This document shows, piece after piece, positions 34,017 through 42,151 of a stretch of DNA of 46,366 nt (within the stretch, counting starts at the first letter, position 1; each line of letters starts with the position of its first letter). The DNA is taken from contig DCHB01000025.1 of the NCBI GenBank assembly GCA_002314685.1, positions 1 through 46,366 on the forward strand, given 5' to 3'. The stretch comes from Clostridiales bacterium UBA1763. Its GTDB lineage: Bacteria; Bacillota; Clostridia; Oscillospirales; Oscillospiraceae. Below the pieces are notes generated by a model. It worked only from the letters and a program-made list of their open reading frames with translations, did no database searches and was not told the DNA's origin. Made by a program: the position numbers and the translations under genes.

Positions 34017-35555
34017 ATGTCAACAATGGCTTCCGAAAACTGCATCATGTGTGTAGACCGAGGCACGTCAGAGCTCAAAATTCTGCTTATAGACAGCAAG
34101 GGCAAATGCCGAGCGAAGGTTCGGCGTGCGTGCACAATTATTTCTCCGACGGTTGATTGGCTTGAGACCGATACGGAGGAAACCTATGCACTCTTTATTG
34201 ACGCGGTAGGTGAGCTTCTGACAGTGGCGAAGCCGCTGAATCTTGAGATAGTATGTATTTCCATTACCTCGTATATGTCCGGAACGATTATGCTGGACAA
34301 TGACGGTAATGTTATCGGAAATGCCGTGCTGTGGAACGATTCAAGAACACAGACCCTCGCAAATGAGTGGGCGGAAAACGGACTTCTTGAAAAAAGCTTT
34401 AAGCTTTCGGGGTCGCAGATACTTACGGGCTGGCCCCTGCCTCTTATAGCTTGGTGGAAACAGAACAGACCTGATGTGCTGAACAAGGCAAGATACATTT
34501 TCAGCATGAAGGACTATCTCAGATACAGACTGACGGGAACAATAATGACGGATGTTACGGAAGCGGCACTGACACCCGGAGATCCGTATGCCAGAAGCTT
34601 CTCGGATGATATTCTCAAGCTGTTTGATGTATATGAGTACAAGCATGTGCTTCCGCCCGTGAAGGAGCCCGAGGATATAGCAGGCTATCTTTCAGAGGAG
34701 GTTGCAAAGCTTACGGGACTGAAATCGGGTATTCCCGTAGTGGTCGGCATAGGAGATATGCCGAGTGGAATTCTCGGTACGGGAGTTCTGGAAACGGGAC
34801 ACGGGGCGTCAAGCTTGGGCACGACCTTCCTTAACGGCCTTGTAATTGACAAACCTCAGCCCGAACCTTACAATGCGGGTATGACCTGCTCATACTTTGA
34901 AAACAGAAGTCTGAGACTTGTCAATAACTCGGGCGGTGCGGCAATAAATTACCGTTGGTTTATAGACAATTTCTACAAGGAAGAAAAGAATCTGTACGGC
35001 GAGAAAATCTATGACTTTGTGGATGAAGAAATCGCCCGTGTGCCCGTAGGTGCAAACGGTGTTATGTACCACCCTTACATAAATTCCTGCGGAGTAACAG
35101 CCCCGTTTTTGAGCCTCGGTGCGAGAGCGCAGTTCACGGGGGTGGGACTGCATAATACAAAGGCGGACTTCCTCAGAGCTATATATGAGGGGCTTGGATT
35201 TGCAATGTACGATTGCTTCTCATCAGTTCCTACGGATATAGTGGATATAACGGTTACGGGCGGCGGAAGCCGCAGTCCTGCGCTGTGCACAATTCTTGCA
35301 GATATTTGCGGATGCCCGATACTCCTTCCCGATGAAGTCGAAGCAACCGCAATCGGCACCGGAATATGCGGTGCGGTTGGTGTAGGGATGTACGGCTCCT
35401 ATGCCGAGGCTGTAAAGAATATGGTGAGAATCAGCAAGGAATATAAGCCAAACCTCGATAACACGGAAAAGTACAGAGAGTACTTTAAGCTTTACAGACA
35501 AATAAGAAACGATATGCAGCCCTCGTGGCTGTTAAGAAGCGATATTCTCAAATGA
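34017..35555 (+). CDS. FGGY-family carbohydrate kinase
   Basis: 512 aa, standard FGGY length. The N-domain has MCVDRGTSELKILLIDSKGK (phosphate-binding D-x-GT) and ITSYMSGTIMLDNDGNVIGN where xylulokinases have the QMHG region. The C-domain has VGIGDMPSGILGTGVLETGH with the catalytic Asp (GIGD) and the ATP site VTGGGSRSPALCTILADICG. The family phosphorylates pentuloses, pentitols, hexuloses or glycerol on a terminal hydroxyl. Being encoded with a CUT2 importer, AraD and an AraM-like dehydrogenase it probably makes a five-carbon 5-phosphate. It does not carry the full xylulokinase or ribulokinase signatures I would expect, so I leave the substrate open. Confidence 0.9.
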   Translation: MSTMASENCIMCVDRGTSELKILLIDSKGKCRAKVRRACTIISPTVDWLETDTEETYALFIDAVGELLTVAKPLNLEIVCISITSYMSGTIMLDNDGNVIGNAVLWNDSRTQTLANEWAENGLLEKSFKLSGSQILTGWPLPLIAWWKQNRPDVLNKARYIFSMKDYLRYRLTGTIMTDVTEAALTPGDPYARSFSDDILKLFDVYEYKHVLPPVKEPEDIAGYLSEEVAKLTGLKSGIPVVVGIGDMPSGILGTGVLETGHGASSLGTTFLNGLVIDKPQPEPYNAGMTCSYFENRSLRLVNNSGGAAINYRWFIDNFYKEEKNLYGEKIYDFVDEEIARVPVGANGVMYHPYINSCGVTAPFLSLGARAQFTGVGLHNTKADFLRAIYEGLGFAMYDCFSSVPTDIVDITVTGGGSRSPALCTILADICGCPILLPDEVEATAIGTGICGAVGVGMYGSYAEAVKNMVRISKEYKPNLDNTEKYREYFKLYRQIRNDMQPSWLLRSDILK

Positions 35556-35586
35556 AACCAGACTAAACCCCGATCGGAGAGAAGAA

Positions 35587-36321
35587 ATGAGCATATTATG
35601 CAGAGAAAGCGAAATTCCTCTTTACAGACAGATTGCTGACGATATTACACAGAAGGTCAACATCGGAGAGCTCAAGGTTGGAGATAAAATTGCCTCGGAG
35701 ACGGATTTGTCCGAGTTTTATGAGGTAAGCAGAATGACGGTGCGTCAAGCCCTCAATGATCTCCTCCGTGAGCGTGTGCTCGTGCGAAAGAGAGGCTTCG
35801 GCACCTTCGTTGCGGAGCACTCAGTTGAGCGCACCTTCCATCCGGATAGGGTAACGGGATTTTTTGACGAATTCAGCAACGAAAACGCCGTTTTGAAGTC
35901 AATTGTCACTGAGAACGCACTGATTACTCCGCCGAAGGCTATCGCGGAGCTTATGAACATAAGCGAGACAACTCCCGTGTGCAAGCTGACCCGAGTCAGA
36001 ACACTGGACGGACAGCCGATAGTCGTTGACGAATCGTATCTTGACCAGTCACTGTGGAAGTATCTGGACGGAACGGACTTTTCGGAAATTTCCCTTTTTG
36101 AATATCTCCTCGAGGTAATAGGGGAACGCCCGAATTCATCAAATATAAGCGTGAGGGCATCGGCAGTGCCGCAGAATATGGCGGCATACCTCAAGGTTTC
36201 GTCAGGTGCACCCATACTGAATGTTGAAATGGTAAACAAATATTCGGACGGACGCGTAATGCAGGTCGGCAGACTGTATTGCCCTGAATGGCTCGGAATT
36301 AAATTTGCAATCGGCAGATGA
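35587..36321 (+). CDS. GntR-family regulator, HutC/UTRA subfamily
   Basis: 244 aa. N-terminal winged helix (residues 1-75): IPLYRQIADDITQKVNIGEL, GDKIASETDLSEFYEVSRMT, VRQALNDLLRERVLVRKRGF, the classical GntR pattern. Residues 80-244 form a UTRA effector domain (TPVCKLTRVRTLDGQPIVVD, ILNVEMVNKYSDGR), which in relatives binds sugar phosphates or amino acids. It sits inside the uptake/kinase operon and likely controls it; the TTGTATA/TATACAA pair around the promoter at 29331-29383 is a candidate operator. Effector may be the kinase product. Confidence 0.93.
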   Translation: MSILCRESEIPLYRQIADDITQKVNIGELKVGDKIASETDLSEFYEVSRMTVRQALNDLLRERVLVRKRGFGTFVAEHSVERTFHPDRVTGFFDEFSNENAVLKSIVTENALITPPKAIAELMNISETTPVCKLTRVRTLDGQPIVVDESYLDQSLWKYLDGTDFSEISLFEYLLEVIGERPNSSNISVRASAVPQNMAAYLKVSSGAPILNVEMVNKYSDGRVMQVGRLYCPEWLGIKFAIGR

Positions 36322-36334
36322 AGGAAGCAAATAA

Positions 36335-37264
36335 ATGATAGAAAAAAAGTATCTGGACACTGTGTTAGGCAGAGTTCCAACGTCGGATAATCAAATATGG
36401 GATGCCCATGTTCATCTTTGGGGTCAACCGTATCATGCGATTGAGGACCCGGATTTGATGCTGAGGGACGAGGCCAGCTCGGTGAAAGAACTTAATAGCT
36501 TCAAGGCCGCCGGCGGCAGTGTCGTGGTGGAGTTCAGTCCATACGATTTCGGCCGCGACTGGACTGTGCTTAAACGCATGGCACAGATGACGGGCGTGCA
36601 TATCCTCACAGGAACTGGATTCTACCGTTCGGCAGGACTTGAGCCCTTGCTCGCCGAGCATTCGCGGGAGGAGTGGCTCCGACTGATTGTCGATGAGGCT
36701 GAAAACGGTGAGAAAAACACAGGGGCAAAGCCCTCGTTCCTGAAGTGGTCAACATCATTAAATGAGATCACGCAAGCAGAAAAAATATCTGCGGCAATAG
36801 TAATAGAAGCACATAAAATAACCGGCTTGCCCGTGGTTACACATACGCAAAGAGGCACAATGGTGGGGCAGCAGCTTGAGATACTCCGTGACGGCGGTGT
36901 TGATTTTTCGAAGCTCCTTGTTTCGCATATAGACATGAGAAAAGACCTCAACGAGGGGTGCTTCCTTGAGGTGCTCGAGCAGGGTGCATGGGTATCGGTT
37001 GACCAGCTCGGAAAAATCAAGTACGGTGAAAACAGCGGAAAGCTTGATATTATTCTGAAGCTCTGCGAAATGGGATATAAGAACAGAATTCTGCTTGCTA
37101 CGGATATAGGACGCATATCGAATTTCAAGTGTCTCGGCGGCAGTCCGGGAATAGAGCACATCCCCGCGGAGCTTTGCTCACAGCTGAGGGAAAAGGGCGC
37201 ATCGGAAGAGCTGATAAAAACCCTTGTGTGTGAAAATCCGGCGAATTTCTACGGGAAAAACTGA
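36335..37264 (+). CDS. Phosphotriesterase-family hydrolase, probable phospho-lactonase
   Basis: 309 aa TIM barrel of the amidohydrolase superfamily. All metal-site residues of the phosphotriesterase-related (PTE) group are visible: H25-x-H27 in IWDAHVHLWG, Lys137 in PSFLKWST (the carbamylated lysine position), His170 in PVVTHTQRG, His198 in LLVSHIDMR and Asp257 in LLATDIGR. PTE-related enzymes in sugar operons include lactonases acting on phosphorylated sugar-1,4-lactones. Coming after a kinase and before a dehydrogenase, it may open a lactone-5-phosphate. Simple phosphotriesterase activity is unlikely. The exact substrate is not seen in the sequence. Confidence 0.85.
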   Translation: MIEKKYLDTVLGRVPTSDNQIWDAHVHLWGQPYHAIEDPDLMLRDEASSVKELNSFKAAGGSVVVEFSPYDFGRDWTVLKRMAQMTGVHILTGTGFYRSAGLEPLLAEHSREEWLRLIVDEAENGEKNTGAKPSFLKWSTSLNEITQAEKISAAIVIEAHKITGLPVVTHTQRGTMVGQQLEILRDGGVDFSKLLVSHIDMRKDLNEGCFLEVLEQGAWVSVDQLGKIKYGENSGKLDIILKLCEMGYKNRILLATDIGRISNFKCLGGSPGIEHIPAELCSQLREKGASEELIKTLVCENPANFYGKN

Positions 37265-37308
37265 AACAGCTTTCTGAAAGGAGACATCGGGCTTTCCGAT
37301 GAAGAAAA

Positions 37309-38559
37309 ATGGAAATAAATTCAGAAAAATACGGCGGCTTGTGTGTCTGCGGACACGAGCACTATATGAAGACCAAGCTCTGTGTTATTGAATCGGGCGC
37401 ACTGAATAAATTCGAAGAGTATATGGAGACCGTCGGGGCAAAAGGCAAGCGCTGTGCTGTGTACGGTACCAATTCATCGGCAATAGAATATCTGCCAAAG
37501 CCTTTTGCAGAGCAGACGGTTATCATGAATTCGGAAGGCTTGCACGCAGATGAGAAGTCAACCGCAATTCTGCTCGAGAAGATGGACGAGGATGTTGAAG
37601 TTATCATTGCAGTAGGCAGCGGCACGATCCACGATATATGCAGATACTGCGCGGCACAGAGAAAAATCAGCTTTATTTCCGTTCCGACTGCGGCAAGCTG
37701 TGACGGCTTTTGCTCCGCTGTTGCGGCGATGACATGGTACGGCTACAAGAGCACGGTAAATGCAGTTGCACCGACACTCGTAGTCGCCGACCTTGATGTA
37801 ATAAGCCGCGCGCCGATTAAGCTGACAAGAAGCGGCGTAGGCGATATGCTCGGAAAATTCATTGCTCTTTCCGATTGGAAAATTGCCCACGAGGTAACAG
37901 GAGAAGAGGTCTGCCCGGTAATATACGGAATAATGGAAAAAGCCTTGAAGGATGTATGGGATAATTCTCTTGAAGTCCTCAACGGCGATGTTACGGCATA
38001 CGAGCAGATTACATACGGACTGCTCATGAGTGGCTTAGCGATGCAAATGCTGGGCTCATCACGCCCTGCATCAGGTGCCGAGCATCATATTTCCCACTTG
38101 ATTGAGACGCGCCCCGAAGCGCTTAATGTAAACAGCCAAGCGATGCACGGCGAAAAGGTCGGTGTCGGTACTGTGTTAGCGGCAAAGGAATATCACCGCT
38201 TAGCAGAAACGGAGAATATCAGCGAATATGTTTGCGAGTTTGAAGCTCTTGATGACGGCTGGATTCGTGAATTTTTCGGTGACAGGCTCTATGACATGGC
38301 AAAAAAAGAAAATGCAAATGATTGCCTGAGTGGGGTGCGTGCCGCAGACATCGTCAAGGCATGGTCTGAAATCAGAAGGATTATTGCAGATATACCTCAG
38401 TCCGATGAGATATACGAAAAGCTCAATGCACTCGGAGCAGATAAAGAGCTTGCAGACATCGAAGTTCCGAATGAATATGAGTCAATAATAGTATCGGCGT
38501 CTCCTGTAATAAGAAACAGGCTGACACTTATGCGTATGAAACGAATGATAAAACTTTGA
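37309..38559 (+). CDS. araM: AraM/EgsA-like glycerol-1-phosphate dehydrogenase family protein
   Basis: 416 aa iron-type alcohol dehydrogenase fold. The N-terminus has a small cysteine/histidine motif (GLCVCGHEHYM) as in AraM proteins, the NAD(P)-binding IAVGSGTIHDICRY, SVPTAASCDGFCS, and the metal-binding part SGAEHHISH plus AMHGEKVGVGT. Bacterial AraM reduces dihydroxyacetone phosphate to glycerol-1-phosphate; it is encoded in the arabinose operon of B. subtilis. The start is not well supported: AAAGGAG is 25 nt upstream and a stop codon bars an earlier start. Here it may oxidise or reduce a sugar phosphate of the pathway; alternatively it makes glycerol-1-phosphate. Confidence 0.88.
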   Translation: MEINSEKYGGLCVCGHEHYMKTKLCVIESGALNKFEEYMETVGAKGKRCAVYGTNSSAIEYLPKPFAEQTVIMNSEGLHADEKSTAILLEKMDEDVEVIIAVGSGTIHDICRYCAAQRKISFISVPTAASCDGFCSAVAAMTWYGYKSTVNAVAPTLVVADLDVISRAPIKLTRSGVGDMLGKFIALSDWKIAHEVTGEEVCPVIYGIMEKALKDVWDNSLEVLNGDVTAYEQITYGLLMSGLAMQMLGSSRPASGAEHHISHLIETRPEALNVNSQAMHGEKVGVGTVLAAKEYHRLAETENISEYVCEFEALDDGWIREFFGDRLYDMAKKENANDCLSGVRAADIVKAWSEIRRIIADIPQSDEIYEKLNALGADKELADIEVPNEYESIIVSASPVIRNRLTLMRMKRMIKL

Positions 38560-38599
38560 AAAAGAAGTAGTGCATCTTTTTCATAATCTTCCTTTTTTG

Positions 38600-38628
38600 T
38601 TGAGGGCGGTATTTTCTACCGCCCTCAA
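38600..38628 (+). terminator. Hairpin terminator of the sugar operon
   Basis: TTGAGGGCGGTA / TACCGCCCTCAA, 12 paired bases with a 5-nt loop, 40 nt after the araM-like stop. No long T run behind it, so efficiency is uncertain. The rest of the 291-bp gap (38560-38850) shows only the promoter of the next gene. Confidence 0.65.
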
Positions 38629-38793
38629 AGTGATATTTGCTTAAATAGGAAAAAACAAGAAAAATGTGTTTAATCTGAGTTCGTATTGGACTGTGAACTT
38701 ACGGAAAAAGGATGATTATTCGTAAAACTTTCCGCCGATTTGCACGGATTTGACTGCAAAGCGGCAAAAGGGGCTGAGATGCGCAATTTTCTA

Positions 38794-38822
38794 TTGACAG
38801 TATCCTCCTAATTGAATACAAT
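38794..38822 (+). promoter_or_regulatory. Strong promoter of the second SGNH gene
   Basis: TTGACA at 38794-38799, 17-bp spacer, TACAAT at 38817-38822. Start near 38829, so the leader is only about 22 nt with GGAGGGA inside. Confidence 0.8.
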
Positions 38823-38850
38823 TATTACATAACGATTACGGAGGGACACT

Positions 38851-40152
38851 ATGAAGACATTAAAACGCATTATAGCATCAGCACTGGTAGTTTTTCTTGT
38901 CATTTCATGCCTTGGGCTCACCGCGTTTGCGGCAACGGAGGAAACCGTTGTAAAGTATGGCGAGAAGGGCGGCTATATCGCCTTCGGTGACAGCGTGGCA
39001 CGCGGTGTCGGCGCAACAGGCGACAACTACAAAGAAACACATAATTTCTATGACCGCACAGTTGAGGGCTCATATCCTTACCTCGTTGCTCAGGCGGTAA
39101 ACTGCAACATCAAGGATGATGCAAGAGATGCTGACAGTAATTTCTGGCCCGTCTGCTTCCACGGCATGACTATTGCCCGCGTTATGGACCTGCTTGGAAT
39201 AGATGACGGCTATACGGATGATGTATATCTTTACGGCACACACCGCGACAGCTTCGGCTACAACAAGATTGTGGACGAGCTTTACGGAGACGCCGCTGAA
39301 AAGCTTGCCGATGCAAGCCTCGTAACCATAGGCTTCGGATTGTCTGATACCTTTTACAGAGCTCTTCTTGTCACAAGGATGAACAATGCCGAGGTCAATG
39401 CTCAGTTCGTTGAGGATTTGATTGCAAACATCTACGAGGGCTATAAGGAATGGACTACGGCATATCCCATGCTTCTCCAGTACATCAATGATGTTAACCC
39501 CGATGCAGAGGTTGTCCTTGTCGGCAACTACAACATCGGCGGCGACACCTGCATTTCTGAGGATGTTTTGCTCCCTGTCGGCATGGCAGTATCGGCGATT
39601 ACGGGTTGCATGAACACATATCTCAAGCAGTGGGCAGAAAAATATGATTGCACTTATTGCGACATAACCAATGCCGAGACTCTTGCATCACAGGAGGATC
39701 TCGGAATGGAGGTCATCTTCTCCTCCTTCACAGGCTATCAGGGACATCTTTCGCCCGAAGGCAACGCAATGGTCGCCCGCAATATCATTAACGTGCTTCC
39801 CACCGAGGACGGAGAAAATAGCGTAACAAGCGATATAGTTGTTGACCTCGCTCGCTTTACGTCTGTTGACTCTGTTGTGCTCGACGGCAGAGTGCTGAGT
39901 AAGAACGACTACTCAACGGACGGCTATGACCTCATAATTCCCAACAGCTCCAAGCTCTGCAAGACTCTTGTTGTAACTGCAACTAAGGACGGAAAGACAT
40001 CTGTTTACACATATCAGCTTCAGTATCACAACGACACGGGTTATTCCTCATACATGATACTGGGTGTGAACGACACGTCTGCACTTGCGAATACTATAAC
40101 AAGCAGTGCAAAGACGGCAGTCAGCAAGCTGACGGGACTTTTCAAGAAATAA
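38851..40152 (+). CDS. Secreted SGNH/GDSL hydrolase-like protein with C-terminal beta domain and basic tail
   Basis: 433 aa. Signal peptide MKTLKRIIASALVVFLVISC followed by LGLTAFAA, cleaved near residue 28. SGNH block I is IAFGDSVARG (Ser48), block III is GFGLSDTF (Asn of GxND changed to Ser), and block V is GHLSPEGN (His299). Residues 330-400 form a small beta-rich domain (VDSVVLDGRVLSKNDY, LVVTATKDGKTSVYTYQLQY). The tail ITSSAKTAVSKLTGLFKK is basic and amphipathic like that of the protein at 26666. It has its own strong promoter and GGAGGG site and is flanked by terminators. Likely acts on acyl groups outside the cell; the substrate is unknown. Confidence 0.87.
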   Translation: MKTLKRIIASALVVFLVISCLGLTAFAATEETVVKYGEKGGYIAFGDSVARGVGATGDNYKETHNFYDRTVEGSYPYLVAQAVNCNIKDDARDADSNFWPVCFHGMTIARVMDLLGIDDGYTDDVYLYGTHRDSFGYNKIVDELYGDAAEKLADASLVTIGFGLSDTFYRALLVTRMNNAEVNAQFVEDLIANIYEGYKEWTTAYPMLLQYINDVNPDAEVVLVGNYNIGGDTCISEDVLLPVGMAVSAITGCMNTYLKQWAEKYDCTYCDITNAETLASQEDLGMEVIFSSFTGYQGHLSPEGNAMVARNIINVLPTEDGENSVTSDIVVDLARFTSVDSVVLDGRVLSKNDYSTDGYDLIIPNSSKLCKTLVVTATKDGKTSVYTYQLQYHNDTGYSSYMILGVNDTSALANTITSSAKTAVSKLTGLFKK

Positions 40153-40183
40153 TTACAAGCGAATATTCGTTAAGACAAAACAA

Positions 40184-40222
40184 CAAAAATCTCGCAGATA
40201 CCATGCGTATCAGCGATTTTTT
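40184..40222 (+). terminator. Terminator of the second SGNH gene
   Basis: Imperfect stem of CTCGCAGATAC and GTATCAGCG around CATGC, with A-run in front and TTTTTT behind, 30 nt after the stop. Confidence 0.65.
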
Positions 40223-40246
40223 GATGCAGAACATAGCAAAACGCCT

Positions 40247-40275
40247 TTGATTTTCCGATGCTTACGTGATATAAT
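40247..40275 (+). promoter_or_regulatory. Promoter of the NERD gene
   Basis: TTGATT at 40247-40252, 17-bp spacer, TATAAT at 40270-40275 preceded by TGA (extended -10). The leader to the ATG at 40391 is over 100 nt and no ORF or clear secondary structure was recognised in it. Confidence 0.7.
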
Positions 40276-40390
40276 CAAATAATAAGCAAAAGACTGATAA
40301 TTGTATTTTGTGAATAAATTTTTCCGTATATGATGATTTGCAAAGGCTGAAAAATGCAGCATCTAACCGACTAACAATGGAGGAGAAAAA

Positions 40391-41122
40391 ATGATATACA
40401 TTGTGATTTTCGTTGTAGTCGCTATAAGTGTTATTCAAAAAGCTTTCAAAGCAGAGCTTCGGGGCAGATACGGAGAGCGTGCTGTGCGGAAAAAGCTTGC
40501 CGTGCTTCCGAAGGAGAAATACATAGTCTTTAATGATATAATGGTCAAAACTGAACGAGGTACATCTCAGATTGACCATGTTGTAGTCTCGCAGTACGGG
40601 ATATTTGTAATTGAAACAAAGAACTATAACGGTATGATTCTCGGCGGAGAGAACAGTGATGAATGGACACAAAATATCTACGGAAAGAAGTACCGTTTTA
40701 GAAATCCGCTAAAGCAAAACTACGGACATGTCAAGGCTCTGGAAAGCGTGCTTGCACTGCCGAAGGAATACTTCATACCGATTGTTGTGTTCATGCAAAG
40801 GGCAAATCTCAAGGTAAAAACGGCTCAACGCGTTACAACGCTCAAGTGGTTAATAAACGCAATTTACGAACATAAGGAGCTCGTCCTCACACAAGAAGAG
40901 GTAGATGAAATAGTCAAGAAGATCAACAACTTGAACATAACGGGCTCACGCCGAGAACATGTGAGCGACATTCAAAGCAATGTGCGTGCGGCAAATGAGA
41001 AAATAAAGTCGGGGATATGCCCAAAATGCGGTGGTGCGCTGAGATTGCGCCGCGGCAAATACGGAGATTTCTACGGTTGCAGCAATTATCCCAAATGCAA
41101 GTTCACAAAGAAAGAGAAGTAG
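40391..41122 (+). CDS. Membrane-anchored NERD-domain protein with topoisomerase-type zinc finger
   Basis: 243 aa. Residues 1-16 are a hydrophobic anchor (MIYIVIFVVVAISVIQ). Residues 25-150 match the nuclease-related domain: GRYGERAVRKKL, FNDIMVKTERGTSQIDHVVV and the nuclease-core FVIETKNYNG (D-x(n)-E-x-K pattern). Residues 210-243 are a C4 zinc finger like those at the C-terminus of topoisomerase I (CPKCGGALRLRRGKYGDFYG, CSNYPKC). GGAGGAG precedes the ATG. Function of NERD proteins is largely unknown; nuclease or nucleic acid binding at the membrane is inferred. It stands alone between its promoter and the hairpin at 41125. Confidence 0.88.
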   Translation: MIYIVIFVVVAISVIQKAFKAELRGRYGERAVRKKLAVLPKEKYIVFNDIMVKTERGTSQIDHVVVSQYGIFVIETKNYNGMILGGENSDEWTQNIYGKKYRFRNPLKQNYGHVKALESVLALPKEYFIPIVVFMQRANLKVKTAQRVTTLKWLINAIYEHKELVLTQEEVDEIVKKINNLNITGSRREHVSDIQSNVRAANEKIKSGICPKCGGALRLRRGKYGDFYGCSNYPKCKFTKKEK

Positions 41123-41124
41123 AA

Positions 41125-41153
41125 GCTTTGGGACTTGAAATGATGCCCAAAGC
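41125..41153 (+). terminator. Hairpin behind the NERD gene
   Basis: GCTTTGGG (41125-41132) and CCCAAAGC (41146-41153) around a 13-nt loop, right behind the stop. No T run. It overlaps the -35 element of the next promoter (41135-41140). Confidence 0.45.
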
Positions 41154-41163
41154 ACAATATAAT
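41135..41163 (+). promoter_or_regulatory. Promoter of the envelope hydrolase/PrsW operon
   Basis: TTGAAA at 41135-41140, 17-bp spacer, TATAAT at 41158-41163. Start near 41170, 25 nt ahead of the first ATG, which has AGAGGAG before it. The -35 is in the loop of the hairpin listed at 41125. Confidence 0.7.
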
Positions 41164-41194
41164 AAACACATCTCAGATAGAAAGAGGAGAAAAC

Positions 41195-42151
41195 ATGAAG
41201 AAGCTTTCAAAATTAGCGGCTATTATTATAGCTGTCGTTATGATGCTCGGTATTGCCGCGCCTGCATACGCCTATGAAGGCGTTACAGAAAAGGACGGAG
41301 TCATGCAGTTAGGTGACTTCGATAATCTTATCGACGGTCATATTATTTATTATCCCACCGACCTTGAAAATTCAAATGAAAAATATCCCGTTGCTGTTTG
41401 GGCTAACGGTACGATGTGTGCGCCCGCACTGTATTACGACCTCCTCGTGGGCGTTGCAAAGCAGGGCTATATAGTCATCGCAAGCCCCGAGCTTATGGCA
41501 AAGGACGGCACCGACCAGATTGCCTCTATTGATTACATTTTTGCGGAGAACGAGGATGCCGACAGCCCGTTCTACGGCAAGGTTGACACGGATAAAATCG
41601 GCGTGTTCGGTCACTCTCAGGGCGGCTTGAGCTCTGTAAACGCCGCAGTTGCGGATGAGCGAATCGGAGCCGTCGTGTCTATCGCAGGTGCAAGTAATGA
41701 CAGTCAGACCGAAAATTTGAATACACCGACACTGTTCCTCACAGGCAATATGGATACCGTGGTTTTGTCCGCACTGTGGGTAAAGCCCTCATACGAGGCT
41801 TGCCCCGCACCCGCAGTGTATGCCTCACTTAAGGGCGGAATTCATACATCCTGCATCCTTAATGCAGACACCTATATAAATTACACCGTAAAGTGGTTCA
41901 ACGCTTGGCTGTATAACAACGGGGACAAGTCCCCGTTCCGACAGGGCGGTGAGCTTTCAAAGGACAGTGCTTGGACGGGATACCGTTCCAAAAACCTTGA
42001 TAACAATTTGTTCGCATCGGTTTTTGCAAATGAAATCGGCATTTATGCGGCAATAGCACTGGCTGTTATTGCTGTGGGTGGCTGCACAGCCGCCGTTATC
42101 GTTAAAAAGCGCAAGGACGCTTCGGAAAAGGAAACTGTAAAGCAGGAATGA
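41195..42151 (+). CDS. Secreted, membrane-anchored alpha/beta hydrolase
   Basis: 318 aa. Signal peptide MKKLSKLAAIIIAVVMMLGI followed by AAPAYA, cut near 26. The alpha/beta-hydrolase domain resembles cutinase-like/chlorophyllase-type lipases: VAVWANGTMCAPALYYDLLV, nucleophile elbow IGVFGHSQGGLS, acid strand TPTLFLTGNMDTVV and the terminal His in GGIHTSC. Residues 280-303 form a transmembrane helix (IGIYAAIALAVIAVGG) followed by KKRK, an outside-facing anchor. It overlaps the next gene by ATGA. Substrate unknown; an ester or lipid outside the membrane is plausible. Confidence 0.87.
   Translation: MKKLSKLAAIIIAVVMMLGIAAPAYAYEGVTEKDGVMQLGDFDNLIDGHIIYYPTDLENSNEKYPVAVWANGTMCAPALYYDLLVGVAKQGYIVIASPELMAKDGTDQIASIDYIFAENEDADSPFYGKVDTDKIGVFGHSQGGLSSVNAAVADERIGAVVSIAGASNDSQTENLNTPTLFLTGNMDTVVLSALWVKPSYEACPAPAVYASLKGGIHTSCILNADTYINYTVKWFNAWLYNNGDKSPFRQGGELSKDSAWTGYRSKNLDNNLFASVFANEIGIYAAIALAVIAVGGCTAAVIVKKRKDASEKETVKQE

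Noticed and set aside
37301..37393. 30-codon ORF starting MKKNGNKFRK behind AAAGGAG
   Set aside because: The ATG is 17 nt from the SD, the frame overlaps the araM-like gene, and the peptide has no recognisable features. The araM-like frame has clear family motifs.
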